The notes under the pieces were generated by a model. That model was given only the letters and a program-made list of their open reading frames with translations. It had not been told where the DNA came from and did no database searches. Below, in pieces: positions 32,619 through 41,171 of a DNA stretch of 64,000 nt. The position numbers were made by a program, and so were the translations under genes. How positions within the stretch are numbered: position 1 is the stretch's first letter; every line of letters begins with the position of its first letter. The DNA is from Paenibacillus sp. DMB20 (GTDB lineage: Bacteria; Bacillota; Bacilli; Paenibacillales; Paenibacillaceae). The stretch covers positions 1 to 64,000 of the forward strand of contig NZ_LAZU01000053.1 in the NCBI RefSeq assembly GCF_000987955.1, given 5' to 3'.

Positions 32619-34688
32619 GTGAAAGGTTTTAAGCCGGGCAAAAGGAAACCGGATGAAGGAGACGCCGGTAGTCAATTTAATCTGAGGATTAATTTGTTCT
32701 TTTTCAGTACGTTTATTATATTTTGCGTCATTATTATCCGGCTTGCGATCTTGCAATTTGTGGAAGGGCCGGAGCTTACGGAACAGGAAACCGGGGGCCA
32801 GACCAAGAATTTCCCGCTGGAACCGATCCGGGGCACCATCTTTGATGCTGCCGGAACGCCGATCGCGTATTCCAAGCCTTCCAATGCGCTGTACGTGACT
32901 TTGCTGAAGAACTACAACAGCAAGGACGAGAAGGGATTAAAAAACCGCCCGGAAATCGAGAAAATAGCCAAGGATATTGTTGCCGTCTTTGACAAATACG
33001 GCGATGGCAATCCCGATAACAAGAAGACATATGACGATGTCATTAAAGAGCTCGATCTGGACTCGCAGAAGCAGCACGGATATGAGCCAAGGCGGATCAA
33101 AGGGGATTTGACCGACAAAGAGGTTGCGTATTTCATCGAAAACAAGGATTTGTTTCCGGGCATCGAAATTGTTGAGGAAAACATCCGATATTACGACAAG
33201 GATACGGTAGCGGTTCAAACCATCGGATACTTGAAGAAATTCCAAGGCGTTAAAAGTATCGATAAGTATGCCAATATTGATCGGAAAAACAAAGATCAGA
33301 AAGATCCCGGCCTGAGATACACCGAAACGGAACGGGTCGGCGTGGACGGTATGGAAATGCTGTTCCAGAACGAGCTTCGGGGCAAAAGCGGATATATGAG
33401 CATACCGATCAATCCGCAAAACATGATTGACGGCGTGCCGATGATGGTTCCGCCGGAGAAAGGCCATAATGTCTACAGCACGATCCATAAGGAAATCCAG
33501 CTGAAGACGGAGCAGGCGATCGTGGATCATCTCAAGTGGCTGCATACGACCCCGTTTTCGGGTAGAACCCATCCCGAAGCCAAGACCGGTTATGCGGTCG
33601 CGATGGAGGTGGATACCGGAAACGTGGTTGCGATGGCAAGTATTCCGGATTACGACCCCAATGTGTGGAAGGACGGCACGGATGATTGGAAAAGTGTAGA
33701 AGCGTATATGGGCAACGGTACGATCTCTCCATTCAACAGCGGCCGTTCAGCAAGAGGTCTGGATTCCATTCCGTGGCTGGGCTCGACCATCAAACCGCTG
33801 AGCGTGCTGATCGGGCTTAATGAAAATTTGTTCGGGACGAACGATTATTATTTTGACCAAGGCTACGCTCAGATAGGGAGAGATACCCGCAAGATAAGAA
33901 ACTCGGGTAGTAAAGTTCTAGGTCAGATTGATCCGGCAAAAGCGATCGAAAAATCCTCGAACGCCTTCATGATTGACATGGTTGGTGAAAGACTGTTTAA
34001 AAAGTACGGTGCTAAAGGTATAGAGGTATGGGACAAATATATGAAGCAATTTGGATTGGGAGTCGATACGGGGGCGGGACTACCCAGGGAATTTAAAGGG
34101 AAAATTGACTATACGAATGTTAAAGCGGCAGGGAGTCCTATGGCGGCCCTTTCCTTTGCTTCATTCGGACAATCCGGAGGTTACTCCACGCTTCAGCTTG
34201 CCCAATATACGGTTATGCTCGCTAATCGGGGCGAACGGATCAAGCCTCAGTTGGCTAGCAAAATTGAGAGCCAGGACGGCAAGGTGGTCAAAACCTTTAA
34301 GCGCCAGGTTCTGAATAAAGTGGATATTCCTGACCGGTATTGGGACGAGGTTATACAAGGGATGAACACCCAGGGACTTCTTTCCTTCGATGGATTCGGT
34401 TATGACTTCGCGCGGAAAACGGGGACATCCCAGATGACCATTTATGACAAGGGTAGAAAAATCGACACGGATAATGGTGTCTTTATCGCCTTCGCGCCGC
34501 GCAAGAATCCTAAATTGGCGGTGGCCGTCATCATCCCCGAAGGCGGTTATGGCGCCTACAGTGCTGCTCCAATTGCCCGTAAAATCTTCGATGCCTACGA
34601 CGAGGTGTACGGATTGGACGGAACCCCGCATCCTAAAAAGGCCGAGACCACCGAAGACGGCGAGGCAAATACGGTGAACACACCTTAA
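32619..34688 (+). CDS. Class B penicillin-binding protein (PBP2/PbpA-type transpeptidase)
   Basis: 689 residues. One N-terminal membrane helix (about 24-46), a dimerisation domain, then the transpeptidase with Ser389-x-x-Lys392 (GSTIKP), S446-S-N448 and K600-T-G602. The GSTIKP form is typical of the rod-elongation PBP2 group. It cross-links peptidoglycan outside the membrane. GTG start behind AAAAGGGGAG. No mreBCD or rodA nearby; a murJ-like flippase gene lies 1.7 kb downstream. Confidence 0.92.
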   Translation: MKGFKPGKRKPDEGDAGSQFNLRINLFFFSTFIIFCVIIIRLAILQFVEGPELTEQETGGQTKNFPLEPIRGTIFDAAGTPIAYSKPSNALYVTLLKNYNSKDEKGLKNRPEIEKIAKDIVAVFDKYGDGNPDNKKTYDDVIKELDLDSQKQHGYEPRRIKGDLTDKEVAYFIENKDLFPGIEIVEENIRYYDKDTVAVQTIGYLKKFQGVKSIDKYANIDRKNKDQKDPGLRYTETERVGVDGMEMLFQNELRGKSGYMSIPINPQNMIDGVPMMVPPEKGHNVYSTIHKEIQLKTEQAIVDHLKWLHTTPFSGRTHPEAKTGYAVAMEVDTGNVVAMASIPDYDPNVWKDGTDDWKSVEAYMGNGTISPFNSGRSARGLDSIPWLGSTIKPLSVLIGLNENLFGTNDYYFDQGYAQIGRDTRKIRNSGSKVLGQIDPAKAIEKSSNAFMIDMVGERLFKKYGAKGIEVWDKYMKQFGLGVDTGAGLPREFKGKIDYTNVKAAGSPMAALSFASFGQSGGYSTLQLAQYTVMLANRGERIKPQLASKIESQDGKVVKTFKRQVLNKVDIPDRYWDEVIQGMNTQGLLSFDGFGYDFARKTGTSQMTIYDKGRKIDTDNGVFIAFAPRKNPKLAVAVIIPEGGYGAYSAAPIARKIFDAYDEVYGLDGTPHPKKAETTEDGEANTVNTP

Positions 34689-34713
34689 TCGGGTTAGAGC
34701 AGCATCGAAATAG

Positions 34714-34741
34714 CAGGCGGGACATCCCCGCCTGTTTTTTT
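34714..34741 (+). terminator. Terminator after the PBP gene
   Basis: CAGGCGGG, ACA-type loop, CCCGCCTG then seven T bases. Confidence 0.92.
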
Positions 34742-34744
34742 ATT

Positions 34745-34800
34745 TCTCGCAATAACGTTGACGTCTCTCGAGGAAGGACGACGGAATCGGTTTTGCTTGC
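34745..34800. repeat. Dispersed intergenic palindromic repeat, copy B
   Basis: Begins TTCTCGCAATAACGTTGACG and continues through AAGGACGACGGAATCGGTTT. Aligns over its whole length with copy C and over about 40 bases with copy A. The rest of this 300-base gap (34689-34988) holds the PBP terminator and the promoter region of the HAD gene. Confidence 0.55.
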
Positions 34801-34988
34801 CTACCAAAACACGGCCAAAACTTTCGAGAAGGTGCCGCTGTTTCAATTTGCCGCATTATACGAGTTAAGCTGCCTTTCCGGAGTGATTGTGTCTTTTCTT
34901 CCAAATCGCGGCATTTGGCTTCTTTTTCATTTGTGGTAAAATGGCGTTATGTCTAATCAAGAGAGCGAAACAAAGAGGGGGATCACCA

Positions 34989-35741
34989 ATGAATCGTAAA
35001 TACGGGCTGTTGGCACTGGATATGGACGGAACGCTGCTTCGGGACGATCAAACCATCTCGGAGGAAACGGTAAAATGGATCAAGGAAGCGGTTCGTCAAG
35101 GCGTCCACGTCTGCTTGTCCACCGGCAGAGCCTTCAAAAACGCTTATCCGTACGCACAGCAGCTGGAGCTGACGACGCCGATGGTTACCGTGAACGGCAG
35201 CGAGGTCTGGCGTGCGCCATACGATTTATACCGTCGTGCCCTGCTTGACGTGAAGCTTGTGCGGCAAATGCATGATTTAGCGGTTGAAACCGGCTCCTGG
35301 TTTTGGGCGTATACAGTAGAGCAGGTGTACAACAAGAATACCTGGGATGAACATATCGATATCGAAAGCAACGAGTGGTTGAAGTTCGGCTATCATACCG
35401 AGGATGACGAAATCCGCCATCATATTTTGATGTCGCTTCAAAACATGGGCGGGCTGGAAATTACCAATTCGTCCCCGCATAACCTGGAGATTAATCCGCT
35501 GGGCGTAAACAAGGCGGTGGGCATCGGGCAAGTATGCGAGCTGCTTGGCCTTGAAATGTCCCAGGTGGTTGCCTGCGGAGACAGCCTGAATGATCTGGCC
35601 GTTATTCAGGCCGCCGGATTAGGGGTTGCGATGGGCAACGCCCAGCAGACCGTCAAGGATGAAGCGGACATCGTCGTTGCGGGAAATAACGATGACGGAA
35701 TCGTCGAGGTTATACGCGATTATATTTTGCGCGGGGAGTGA
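34989..35741 (+). CDS. HAD family hydrolase (Cof/YwpJ type)
   Basis: 250 residues. HAD motif I with nucleophile Asp11 (DMDGT, 11-15), a type IIB cap, and motif IV GDSLNDLAV near 197. Cof-type enzymes dephosphorylate sugar phosphates, FMN or pyridoxal phosphate; the true substrate is not predictable. ATG 34989 follows GAGGGGGATC; the frame upstream is noncoding. Next gene starts 7 bases later. Confidence 0.88.
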   Translation: MNRKYGLLALDMDGTLLRDDQTISEETVKWIKEAVRQGVHVCLSTGRAFKNAYPYAQQLELTTPMVTVNGSEVWRAPYDLYRRALLDVKLVRQMHDLAVETGSWFWAYTVEQVYNKNTWDEHIDIESNEWLKFGYHTEDDEIRHHILMSLQNMGGLEITNSSPHNLEINPLGVNKAVGIGQVCELLGLEMSQVVACGDSLNDLAVIQAAGLGVAMGNAQQTVKDEADIVVAGNNDDGIVEVIRDYILRGE

Positions 35742-35748
35742 TTCATAG

Positions 35749-36228
35749 GTGGATGTACTCGGCTGGATTATCGTTATTGCCCTTTTCGTGGTGGGCATGG
35801 CCGGAGCCATATACCCGATCTTGCCGGGAGTGGTTGCCATATATCTGGGGCTGTTCGTGTACGGCTGGTTCTTTACGTTCGGGCATTACAACGTATGGTT
35901 CTGGATTATCCAGACTCTGATTCTTATCGTTTTGTTTATAGCGGATTATGCGGTCAACGCCTGGGGCGTCAAAAAACTTGGCGGCTCCAAAGCATCCGTG
36001 TGGGGAAGCACCATCGGATTGATCATCGGTCCTTTTGCGCTTCCTCCTTTCGGGTTGATCATCGGCCCGTTTATCGGGGCATTGATCGGGGAGATGATGG
36101 CCGGCTCGCCTCCGGGGAAGTCGGTGAAGGTCGGACTGGGCTCGGTTTTGGGCTTGTTCAGCAGCATTGTGGTAAAAATCATTTTACAGCTTGCGATGAT
36201 TATCATATTCTTTATATGGATTTTTTAA
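35749..36228 (+). CDS. DUF456 family membrane protein
   Basis: 159 residues with four or five transmembrane helices and the Gly/Pro-rich signature GAIYPILPGVVAIYLGL. DUF456 proteins (YqgC-type) are uncharacterised; they contain a GxxxG helix-packing pattern. GTG start behind GGGGAGTG, 7 bases after the HAD gene, so co-transcribed. Confidence 0.82.
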   Translation: MDVLGWIIVIALFVVGMAGAIYPILPGVVAIYLGLFVYGWFFTFGHYNVWFWIIQTLILIVLFIADYAVNAWGVKKLGGSKASVWGSTIGLIIGPFALPPFGLIIGPFIGALIGEMMAGSPPGKSVKVGLGSVLGLFSSIVVKIILQLAMIIIFFIWIF

Positions 36229-36269
36229 AAATTTCAGAAACCATGAAATTCATTTATGTTTCCGATATT

Positions 36270-36325
36270 TCTCGCAGAAACACGGCCGTCTTTTGAGATA
36301 GGACGGCGGAGTTGTTTCTACTTGG
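36270..36325. repeat. Dispersed intergenic palindromic repeat, copy C
   Basis: Begins TTCTCGCAGAAACACGGCCG and ends near GTTTCTACTTGGG. Hairpin arms GAAAC/GTTTC and GCCGTC/GGACGGC are best preserved in this copy. Lies upstream of the flippase gene. Confidence 0.55.
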
Positions 36326-36376
36326 GCCGAAACAGCTGCGAATACGGCGCCTTTCGGAAGAAAGAAGGGTAAGGAT

Positions 36377-38002
36377 TTGTCAAAGAAAGAATCATTCATC
36401 AAAGGTACGATCATCTTGGCGGCGGCTGCCTTGGTAGCGCGGGTACTGGGCCTTGTTCAACGGATTCCGCTTGAGCACATGCTCAATGACATAGGGGATT
36501 CCTCCTTTACGATTGCAAATAACGTCTATTTGATGCTGCTCGCCTTGGCGACGGCAGGCATTCCGAGCACGCTGAGCAAAATGGTATCCGAAAGATATGC
36601 GCTGAACAAACCGGCGGAAGCCAAACGGGTGTACCAGGCGGCGCTTATATTCTCGGCAGGGGCCGGCATCGTAATGACGCTGCTCCTTTACTTCGCGGCA
36701 CCTTATTATGCGACGCATGTCACCAAAGTGCCGGAATCGGCCGCGGCGATACAGGCGCTTGCGCCCGCGCTGCTGCTGTTCCCGACCATTGCGATGATGC
36801 GGGGCTATTTCCAGGGAAGAAACTTTATGACGGCCGGCGGGGTCTCGCAGATCGTCGAACAGATCGCCCGGGTGGTAACCGGCATTGGCCTTGCCTATGT
36901 TCTGGTTCGTCTCGGGTATGACGATACATGGGTAGCGGCCGGGGCTTCCTTTGGCGGCGTGCTTGGAAGCTTGGCAGCATTTGGCGTCATGATCTTTTTT
37001 GCGATTAAGCTGCGCCGCCAGGACCGCAAACTTCAGCTTCCTGGGCCGGATACATCGATTCCGCTCGGCGGCATCTATAAAGCGATTTTTACGCTGTCGA
37101 TTCCGATCGTCTTGTCGTCGCTGACGGTTCCGGCGGTCAACTTTATCGACGGTTCCATCGTAAAGCCGCTGCTGAACGGCGTGGTTGGTTCCGATGAGGC
37201 GACAGCCGCCCTTGCGGTGCTGGGCACCCGTGCGCAGAGCATCGCGGGAATCCCGCCGATCCTCGCGATCGCGCTCAGTCAATCGCTTATCCCGATTATT
37301 TCGGCGGCTTACGCGAGGAAGGATCAGGAGCATCTGCAAAATCAGGTGACGATGGCGCTCCGCATTTCGATATTGACGGGCATGCCGATCGTGATTGCGC
37401 TGGTGGCGGCCTCTTACTCCGTGAACGGCCTGTTATTCAGCTCCCTGAACGGCAGCGGAATTATCGCGATGCTTACGTTCGGCACCATTTTCCAAATCAC
37501 GATGATGACGTCGGGTTCCATCCTGCTCGGCATCGGGAAAGCCAAAGTTTCGATGGTGCATGTCATGATCGGGATTATCGTTAAATTGGGTGCGAGCGTC
37601 CTGCTTGCCCCGCTGTTCGGCATTTACGGGATCATCGGGGCTACGTCGCTATGTTTCCTTTTGATCACGGTGTTGAATATCCGGGCCATTAAAATGATCG
37701 TTCCGTTCTCCATTCTGGGCACCCGGTGGACAGGCTTTTCCATTACGGTTCTCGCCGGCTTGGCGGCGGGTTACGGAATGAATGAGCTGGGCAATCAGTT
37801 GGTGGGCCTTATGCCTGCCCGCCTTGCCTTCCTTATCACCTGCCTGTTGGTGGGGGCCGTCACCTCGGTTATTTACGTGCTGCTTCTGGTCGTGTTCGGC
37901 GTTCTTCGCCAATCGGAGCTGTCAAGCTATCCGCGGGTACTGCAAAAGCTGTTCCGTCCGCTCATGCGTCTCCAGCCATCCCGGTTGAGGGAACGGGGTT
38001 AA
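36377..38002 (+). CDS. MOP-superfamily lipid flippase (YtgP/MurJ or SpoVB-like)
   Basis: 541 residues with 14 predicted transmembrane helices and the polysaccharide-biosynthesis MVF pattern (ARVLGLVQRIPLEHML, PSTLSKMVSERY). YtgP is the MurJ-type lipid II flippase of Bacillus; SpoVB is the sporulation paralogue. The sequence alone does not decide between them; nearby elongation-type PBP favours a peptidoglycan role. TTG start behind AGAAGGGTAAGG. Codon use and length are normal. Confidence 0.88.
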   Translation: MSKKESFIKGTIILAAAALVARVLGLVQRIPLEHMLNDIGDSSFTIANNVYLMLLALATAGIPSTLSKMVSERYALNKPAEAKRVYQAALIFSAGAGIVMTLLLYFAAPYYATHVTKVPESAAAIQALAPALLLFPTIAMMRGYFQGRNFMTAGGVSQIVEQIARVVTGIGLAYVLVRLGYDDTWVAAGASFGGVLGSLAAFGVMIFFAIKLRRQDRKLQLPGPDTSIPLGGIYKAIFTLSIPIVLSSLTVPAVNFIDGSIVKPLLNGVVGSDEATAALAVLGTRAQSIAGIPPILAIALSQSLIPIISAAYARKDQEHLQNQVTMALRISILTGMPIVIALVAASYSVNGLLFSSLNGSGIIAMLTFGTIFQITMMTSGSILLGIGKAKVSMVHVMIGIIVKLGASVLLAPLFGIYGIIGATSLCFLLITVLNIRAIKMIVPFSILGTRWTGFSITVLAGLAAGYGMNELGNQLVGLMPARLAFLITCLLVGAVTSVIYVLLLVVFGVLRQSELSSYPRVLQKLFRPLMRLQPSRLRERG

Positions 38003-38022
38003 AACGAAACGATTACACAAAA

Positions 38023-38069
38023 AAGGCTTCTCTCCGGGTCTGATCGGACTTCGGGGAGGAGCTTTTTTT
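38023..38069 (+). terminator. Terminator after the flippase gene
   Basis: AAGGCTTCTCTCCGG and CGGGGAGGAGCTTTTTTT with a loop of about 17 bases. Confidence 0.85.
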
Positions 38070-38118
38070 GGTTTATCGCGGCTAATGCTTTCCAACAAAA
38101 ACGCCGTCATCTTTACCA

Positions 38119-38346
38119 TCATTCCAGCCATTCGCGTCCATCATGGGCCATAGAAGTTCTCTCCAGCGCAGAGCGGTGGGCATGCGTCATATCGAAAAGA
38201 AAAGGCCGAACGGGTTTGGTCAGATGCCTGAGCATGGTCGGTTCTTGAAACCAGTCGTAACGGGGAATCGGCTCGTATTCGGTGTCGCGCCATACCTGTT
38301 CCACCTTGGACTGTACATCCGGTTCCCTTCCGGAAGCCATTCCCAT
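38119..38346 (-). pseudogene. Out-of-frame C-terminal part of the DUF2515 gene
   Basis: This frame (-1 relative to the main one) encodes VQSKVEQVWRDTEYEPIPRY and further to AHDGREWLE, with codon use and composition like a real protein, whereas the 0-frame tail from about 38318 onward looks random. It reads as the natural C terminus separated by one missing base near 38320-38330. Confidence 0.55.
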
Positions 38347-39464
38347 TGAAGGAGCTCCGAGCTTTCATTCGGAGTGTCCAAGGCATTTTTTCGGCGGAAG
38401 GTAAACAGGGCCGGCCAGTATTCCTCCCGAGATCCAAGGTGTGGGGAACAGTGCACGAATTGAAGGACGCCCTGAAAAACGGCGTCGTACCCGAACAGCA
38501 TGGCATATAGCGTTTTTCCCGCCTTGATTCGCGCGGAGGGATCGGCAAAATGGTTCATCGTGATCCCGGTCAGAGGCCGAAGTGGAAGGATCGACTCCTT
38601 GAATAGGTCATGTCGGCAGTTGCTGGACCCCAACGGAAAAATAACCTGGTTCAGGCGGCTCATCTCATACAACCGGAGCGAAGGGTGCCTCAAGACATTT
38701 TGCCGGAAATAAGGATGCCGTACGACGCGTCCCTCGATATAGTTCTGTTCATTAATGATCAATGCGACGGTCAAAAGCGAGCTGCTTCGGTCCATCCAAA
38801 ACCGTTCCCAGAAAGGCGTCATAAAAGCGGACACATGAAAATGAGGCAGAAGATGAAAACAGCTGCGCTTCAGTTCCCTGCTGTGTTTATAGAGAAGAAG
38901 CTGAGGGTAGGCGTCCTGAAAAATAAGGGCATTGCATCGTTCAAGGAACCGGTACATATGCTCTTTGAATCGGCTGTCGGTCAGATCGGACATCAGGCCG
39001 CTTTTCAGGTCGGTCATATTCCATCCGGCGTTGCGGGAAACCATATGGGCAAGCAAAGCCCAGTGAATCTCCGGGTACTCTTCGTAAAATGCAATATAAG
39101 CCCGCGTCCTTGTAATATTGCTTTTATTCGCTTCGGTTACGGCTTCATGAATCCGCTGGATCAGCAGGTGATCGGAAACGGGAAGCTCGTCCGGACTTCT
39201 CCCGGAAATTGCAGTCCCATCCGGCTTCGCGGAAATTCCTATTCGTTCCCGGCGGCATCCTTCCGCCGTTTTATAAAGCTGGCATGTAATGCTTCTGACG
39301 GCGCCCTCATTCCAGGCCAGAACCCGCTGACGGCGGCGAAGCTCGCCGGATGACAGCCATGCTGCGGCCAAACCGCTGAAAACTTCGCCTGCGGCCCGGG
39401 GGAGCGACCTTAGCAGAGACCAGAGAGAACCGCGGCGGATCCTGTGCTCCCGGGAATATCTCAT
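38220..39464 (-). CDS. DUF2515 family protein, apparently frameshifted
   Basis: 414 residues in this frame. Helical, Arg-rich protein (ITCQLYKTAEGC, NKSNITRTRAYIAFYEEYPE, HWALLAHMVSRNAGWNMTDLK) resembling the DUF2515/YppC group, of unknown function. Coding character stops around ELLQWEWLPEGN (about 38325); the last 32 residues are atypical and a coherent C terminus is found in the -1 frame down to 38119. Either a 1-base deletion or an assembly error; no canonical slippery heptamer was seen. Confidence 0.65.
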   Translation of the reverse strand: MRYSREHRIRRGSLWSLLRSLPRAAGEVFSGLAAAWLSSGELRRRQRVLAWNEGAVRSITCQLYKTAEGCRRERIGISAKPDGTAISGRSPDELPVSDHLLIQRIHEAVTEANKSNITRTRAYIAFYEEYPEIHWALLAHMVSRNAGWNMTDLKSGLMSDLTDSRFKEHMYRFLERCNALIFQDAYPQLLLYKHSRELKRSCFHLLPHFHVSAFMTPFWERFWMDRSSSLLTVALIINEQNYIEGRVVRHPYFRQNVLRHPSLRLYEMSRLNQVIFPLGSSNCRHDLFKESILPLRPLTGITMNHFADPSARIKAGKTLYAMLFGYDAVFQGVLQFVHCSPHLGSREEYWPALFTFRRKNALDTPNESSELLQWEWLPEGNRMYSPRWNRYGATPNTSRFPVTTGFKNRPCSGI

Positions 39465-39584
39465 GAAGGCACCTTCTTTCCGTTCGTCTATGATTTCAAT
39501 CTAAGTATGGCTCTAAAATTTGACTTCCACTCAACATTTTGCTTCACTTAGGGAGAAGGAATTCAGAGGAAAGGAGAGATTCCC

Positions 39585-39929
39585 ATGGAAAAGATTGCTT
39601 CAGAAGCTGAATTTCAGGTTTCGATTCAGTCGCCGAGATTGACGGTAGCCGTATTTAAAGCGGACTGGTGCGGCGACTGCAAGTTTATCGACCCGTTTAT
39701 GCCGGAAGTGGAAACCAAATATGCCGACCGGTTGACGTTAGTTGAAGTGGATGTCGACAAAGTGGGAGACGTCAGCCAAGAGCAGAACATTTTGGGCATT
39801 CCAAGCTTTGTGGCCTACACCGACGGACGCGAACTGGTACGTTTCGTCAATAAGCTGCGCAAATCCAGAGAAGAAATCGAGTCTTTCCTGGATCGGGCAT
39901 TAGAGGTTTACCAAGCGATTCACAAGTAA
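39585..39929 (+). CDS. Thioredoxin family protein (CGDC)
   Basis: 114 residues with a thioredoxin fold: strand VAVFKADWCGDCKFID carries C29-G-D-C32 in place of the usual CGPC, and the cis-Pro loop GIPSFVAY is present. The CGDC site suggests a reductase with altered redox potential, similar to YtpP-like proteins. Soluble and cytoplasmic. ATG behind AAAGGAGAG. Stand-alone gene with its own terminator. Confidence 0.9.
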   Translation: MEKIASEAEFQVSIQSPRLTVAVFKADWCGDCKFIDPFMPEVETKYADRLTLVEVDVDKVGDVSQEQNILGIPSFVAYTDGRELVRFVNKLRKSREEIESFLDRALEVYQAIHK

Positions 39930-39936
39930 AATTGTC

Positions 39937-39975
39937 ACACCGCCAACCGCTTTTTGCGGGCGGCGGTGTTTTATT
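39937..39975 (+). terminator. Terminator after the thioredoxin gene
   Basis: ACACCGCC and GGCGGTGT with inner CCGC/GCGG, then TTTATTTTT. Confidence 0.85.
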
Positions 39976-40105
39976 TTTGAACATTTTGTCACAATCGGTC
40001 TATGATCAAAGGCTGTCCATCAGTTATAATATATGTTGGACTTTATTCTAATCTTATCAAGAAACCGCGAATGCTATGTTTTGATATTACGAATACGGGC
40101 AGCAG

Positions 40106-41089
40106 GTGAAAATGTTGAATAATAAGCAATTAAAATGGCTCAGCTACATCACATGTCTGGTCATGTTCCTGGCTACCTTTGGAGGCATGGTTGTGACAAA
40201 AACAGATTCCGGCATGGGCTGCGGACAGGAGTGGCCGCTCTGCAACGGGAAGTTTGTTCCCGCTTACACGGTGTCCTCGATGATCGAGTACTCCCACCGG
40301 GCCGTTAGCGGCATGGCCGGATTGTCGGCACTGGCTTCCCTTATCGCTTTTTGGGCATATAAGCGGGACCGACGCGATCTGGTGACGTATTCGGTTTTGA
40401 CCTCGATTTTTGTCGTTCTCCAGGCGATCATGGGCGCAATGGCGGTGATGGCCCCGCAATCGGCGGCTGTCATGGCGCTCCATTTCGGTTTTTCCCTGAT
40501 TGCCTTCGCAAGTTCCGTTATGCTCGCTCTGGGGATGCGCAGATTGGAAAGGGCCAGGGAACCGAAAGATCTTGAACAGCTGCCGAGAGTCGGCAAAGGG
40601 TTTCGGAATCTGGTATGGGGGACGACCCTCTATTCCTATATCGTCGTATACATCGGAGCCTTTGTCAGCCATACGGATTCAAGGGAAGGCTGCTCTGGGT
40701 GGCCGCTGTGCAACGGCGAGGTTATTCCGGAGCTGACCGGCGGCGTGGGCATCGCTTTCATGCACCGGGTGGCTGCAGCCCTGCTGCTGCTGGTCGTCGC
40801 CATCATGGCTCATTTTGCTTTCTGGCGTCACCGCGAGAACCGCGAGGTTCAAATGCTGGGAGTTTCGGCTGTGCTGCTCTGCTTGATGCAGGTATTGAGC
40901 GGCCCGCTGCTGATGGCGACGCTTCATAACGACGAGATATATATTTTTGCAGCCTTGGGGCACACGCTGTTGATATCCGCGCTCTTCGGGGTACTAAGCT
41001 ACTTAAGCGTACGGGTATGGCAGCTTAGCCGGCCTTTTAAGGCGATGCCTCACGATGAAAGGGCTGTTCCGTACCGGAAGAGCGTATAG
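40106..41089 (+). CDS. ctaA: Haem A synthase (CtaA/COX15)
   Basis: 327 residues, eight transmembrane helices in two homologous halves. Each half has the loop CxxWPLCNG (CGQEWPLCNG; CSGWPLCNG) with the cysteine pairs seen in Bacillus CtaA, and histidines for haem (EYSHRAVSG, FMHRVAA, ALGHTLL). Oxidises haem O to haem A for cytochrome aa3. The start is uncertain between GTG 40106 and ATG 40112. It is 13 kb from ctaB rather than divergent from it as in Bacillus subtilis. Confidence 0.94.
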   Translation: MKMLNNKQLKWLSYITCLVMFLATFGGMVVTKTDSGMGCGQEWPLCNGKFVPAYTVSSMIEYSHRAVSGMAGLSALASLIAFWAYKRDRRDLVTYSVLTSIFVVLQAIMGAMAVMAPQSAAVMALHFGFSLIAFASSVMLALGMRRLERAREPKDLEQLPRVGKGFRNLVWGTTLYSYIVVYIGAFVSHTDSREGCSGWPLCNGEVIPELTGGVGIAFMHRVAAALLLLVVAIMAHFAFWRHRENREVQMLGVSAVLLCLMQVLSGPLLMATLHNDEIYIFAALGHTLLISALFGVLSYLSVRVWQLSRPFKAMPHDERAVPYRKSV

Positions 41090-41115
41090 ATCCCGAAAAA
41101 CAAAACCATCATCTT

Positions 41116-41155
41116 GCAAAGTCCGCGACATTTCCCGTTCGGGGACTTTGTTTTA
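41116..41155 (+). terminator. Hairpin between ctaA and the UbiD gene
   Basis: CAAAGTCC and GGGACTTTG arms, followed by TTTTAT; a weak terminator or attenuator. Confidence 0.55.
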
Positions 41156-41171
41156 TAGGGGGAGTAATGCT

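Noticed and set aside
36392..37339. Minus-strand frame opposite the flippase gene
   Set aside because: Arg/His/Gln-rich shadow; the plus-strand protein has 14 clean membrane helices.
38300..38350. Programmed -1 frameshift in the DUF2515 gene
   Set aside because: No X-XXY-YYZ heptamer in frame and no downstream pseudoknot seen; a deletion or sequence error is simpler.
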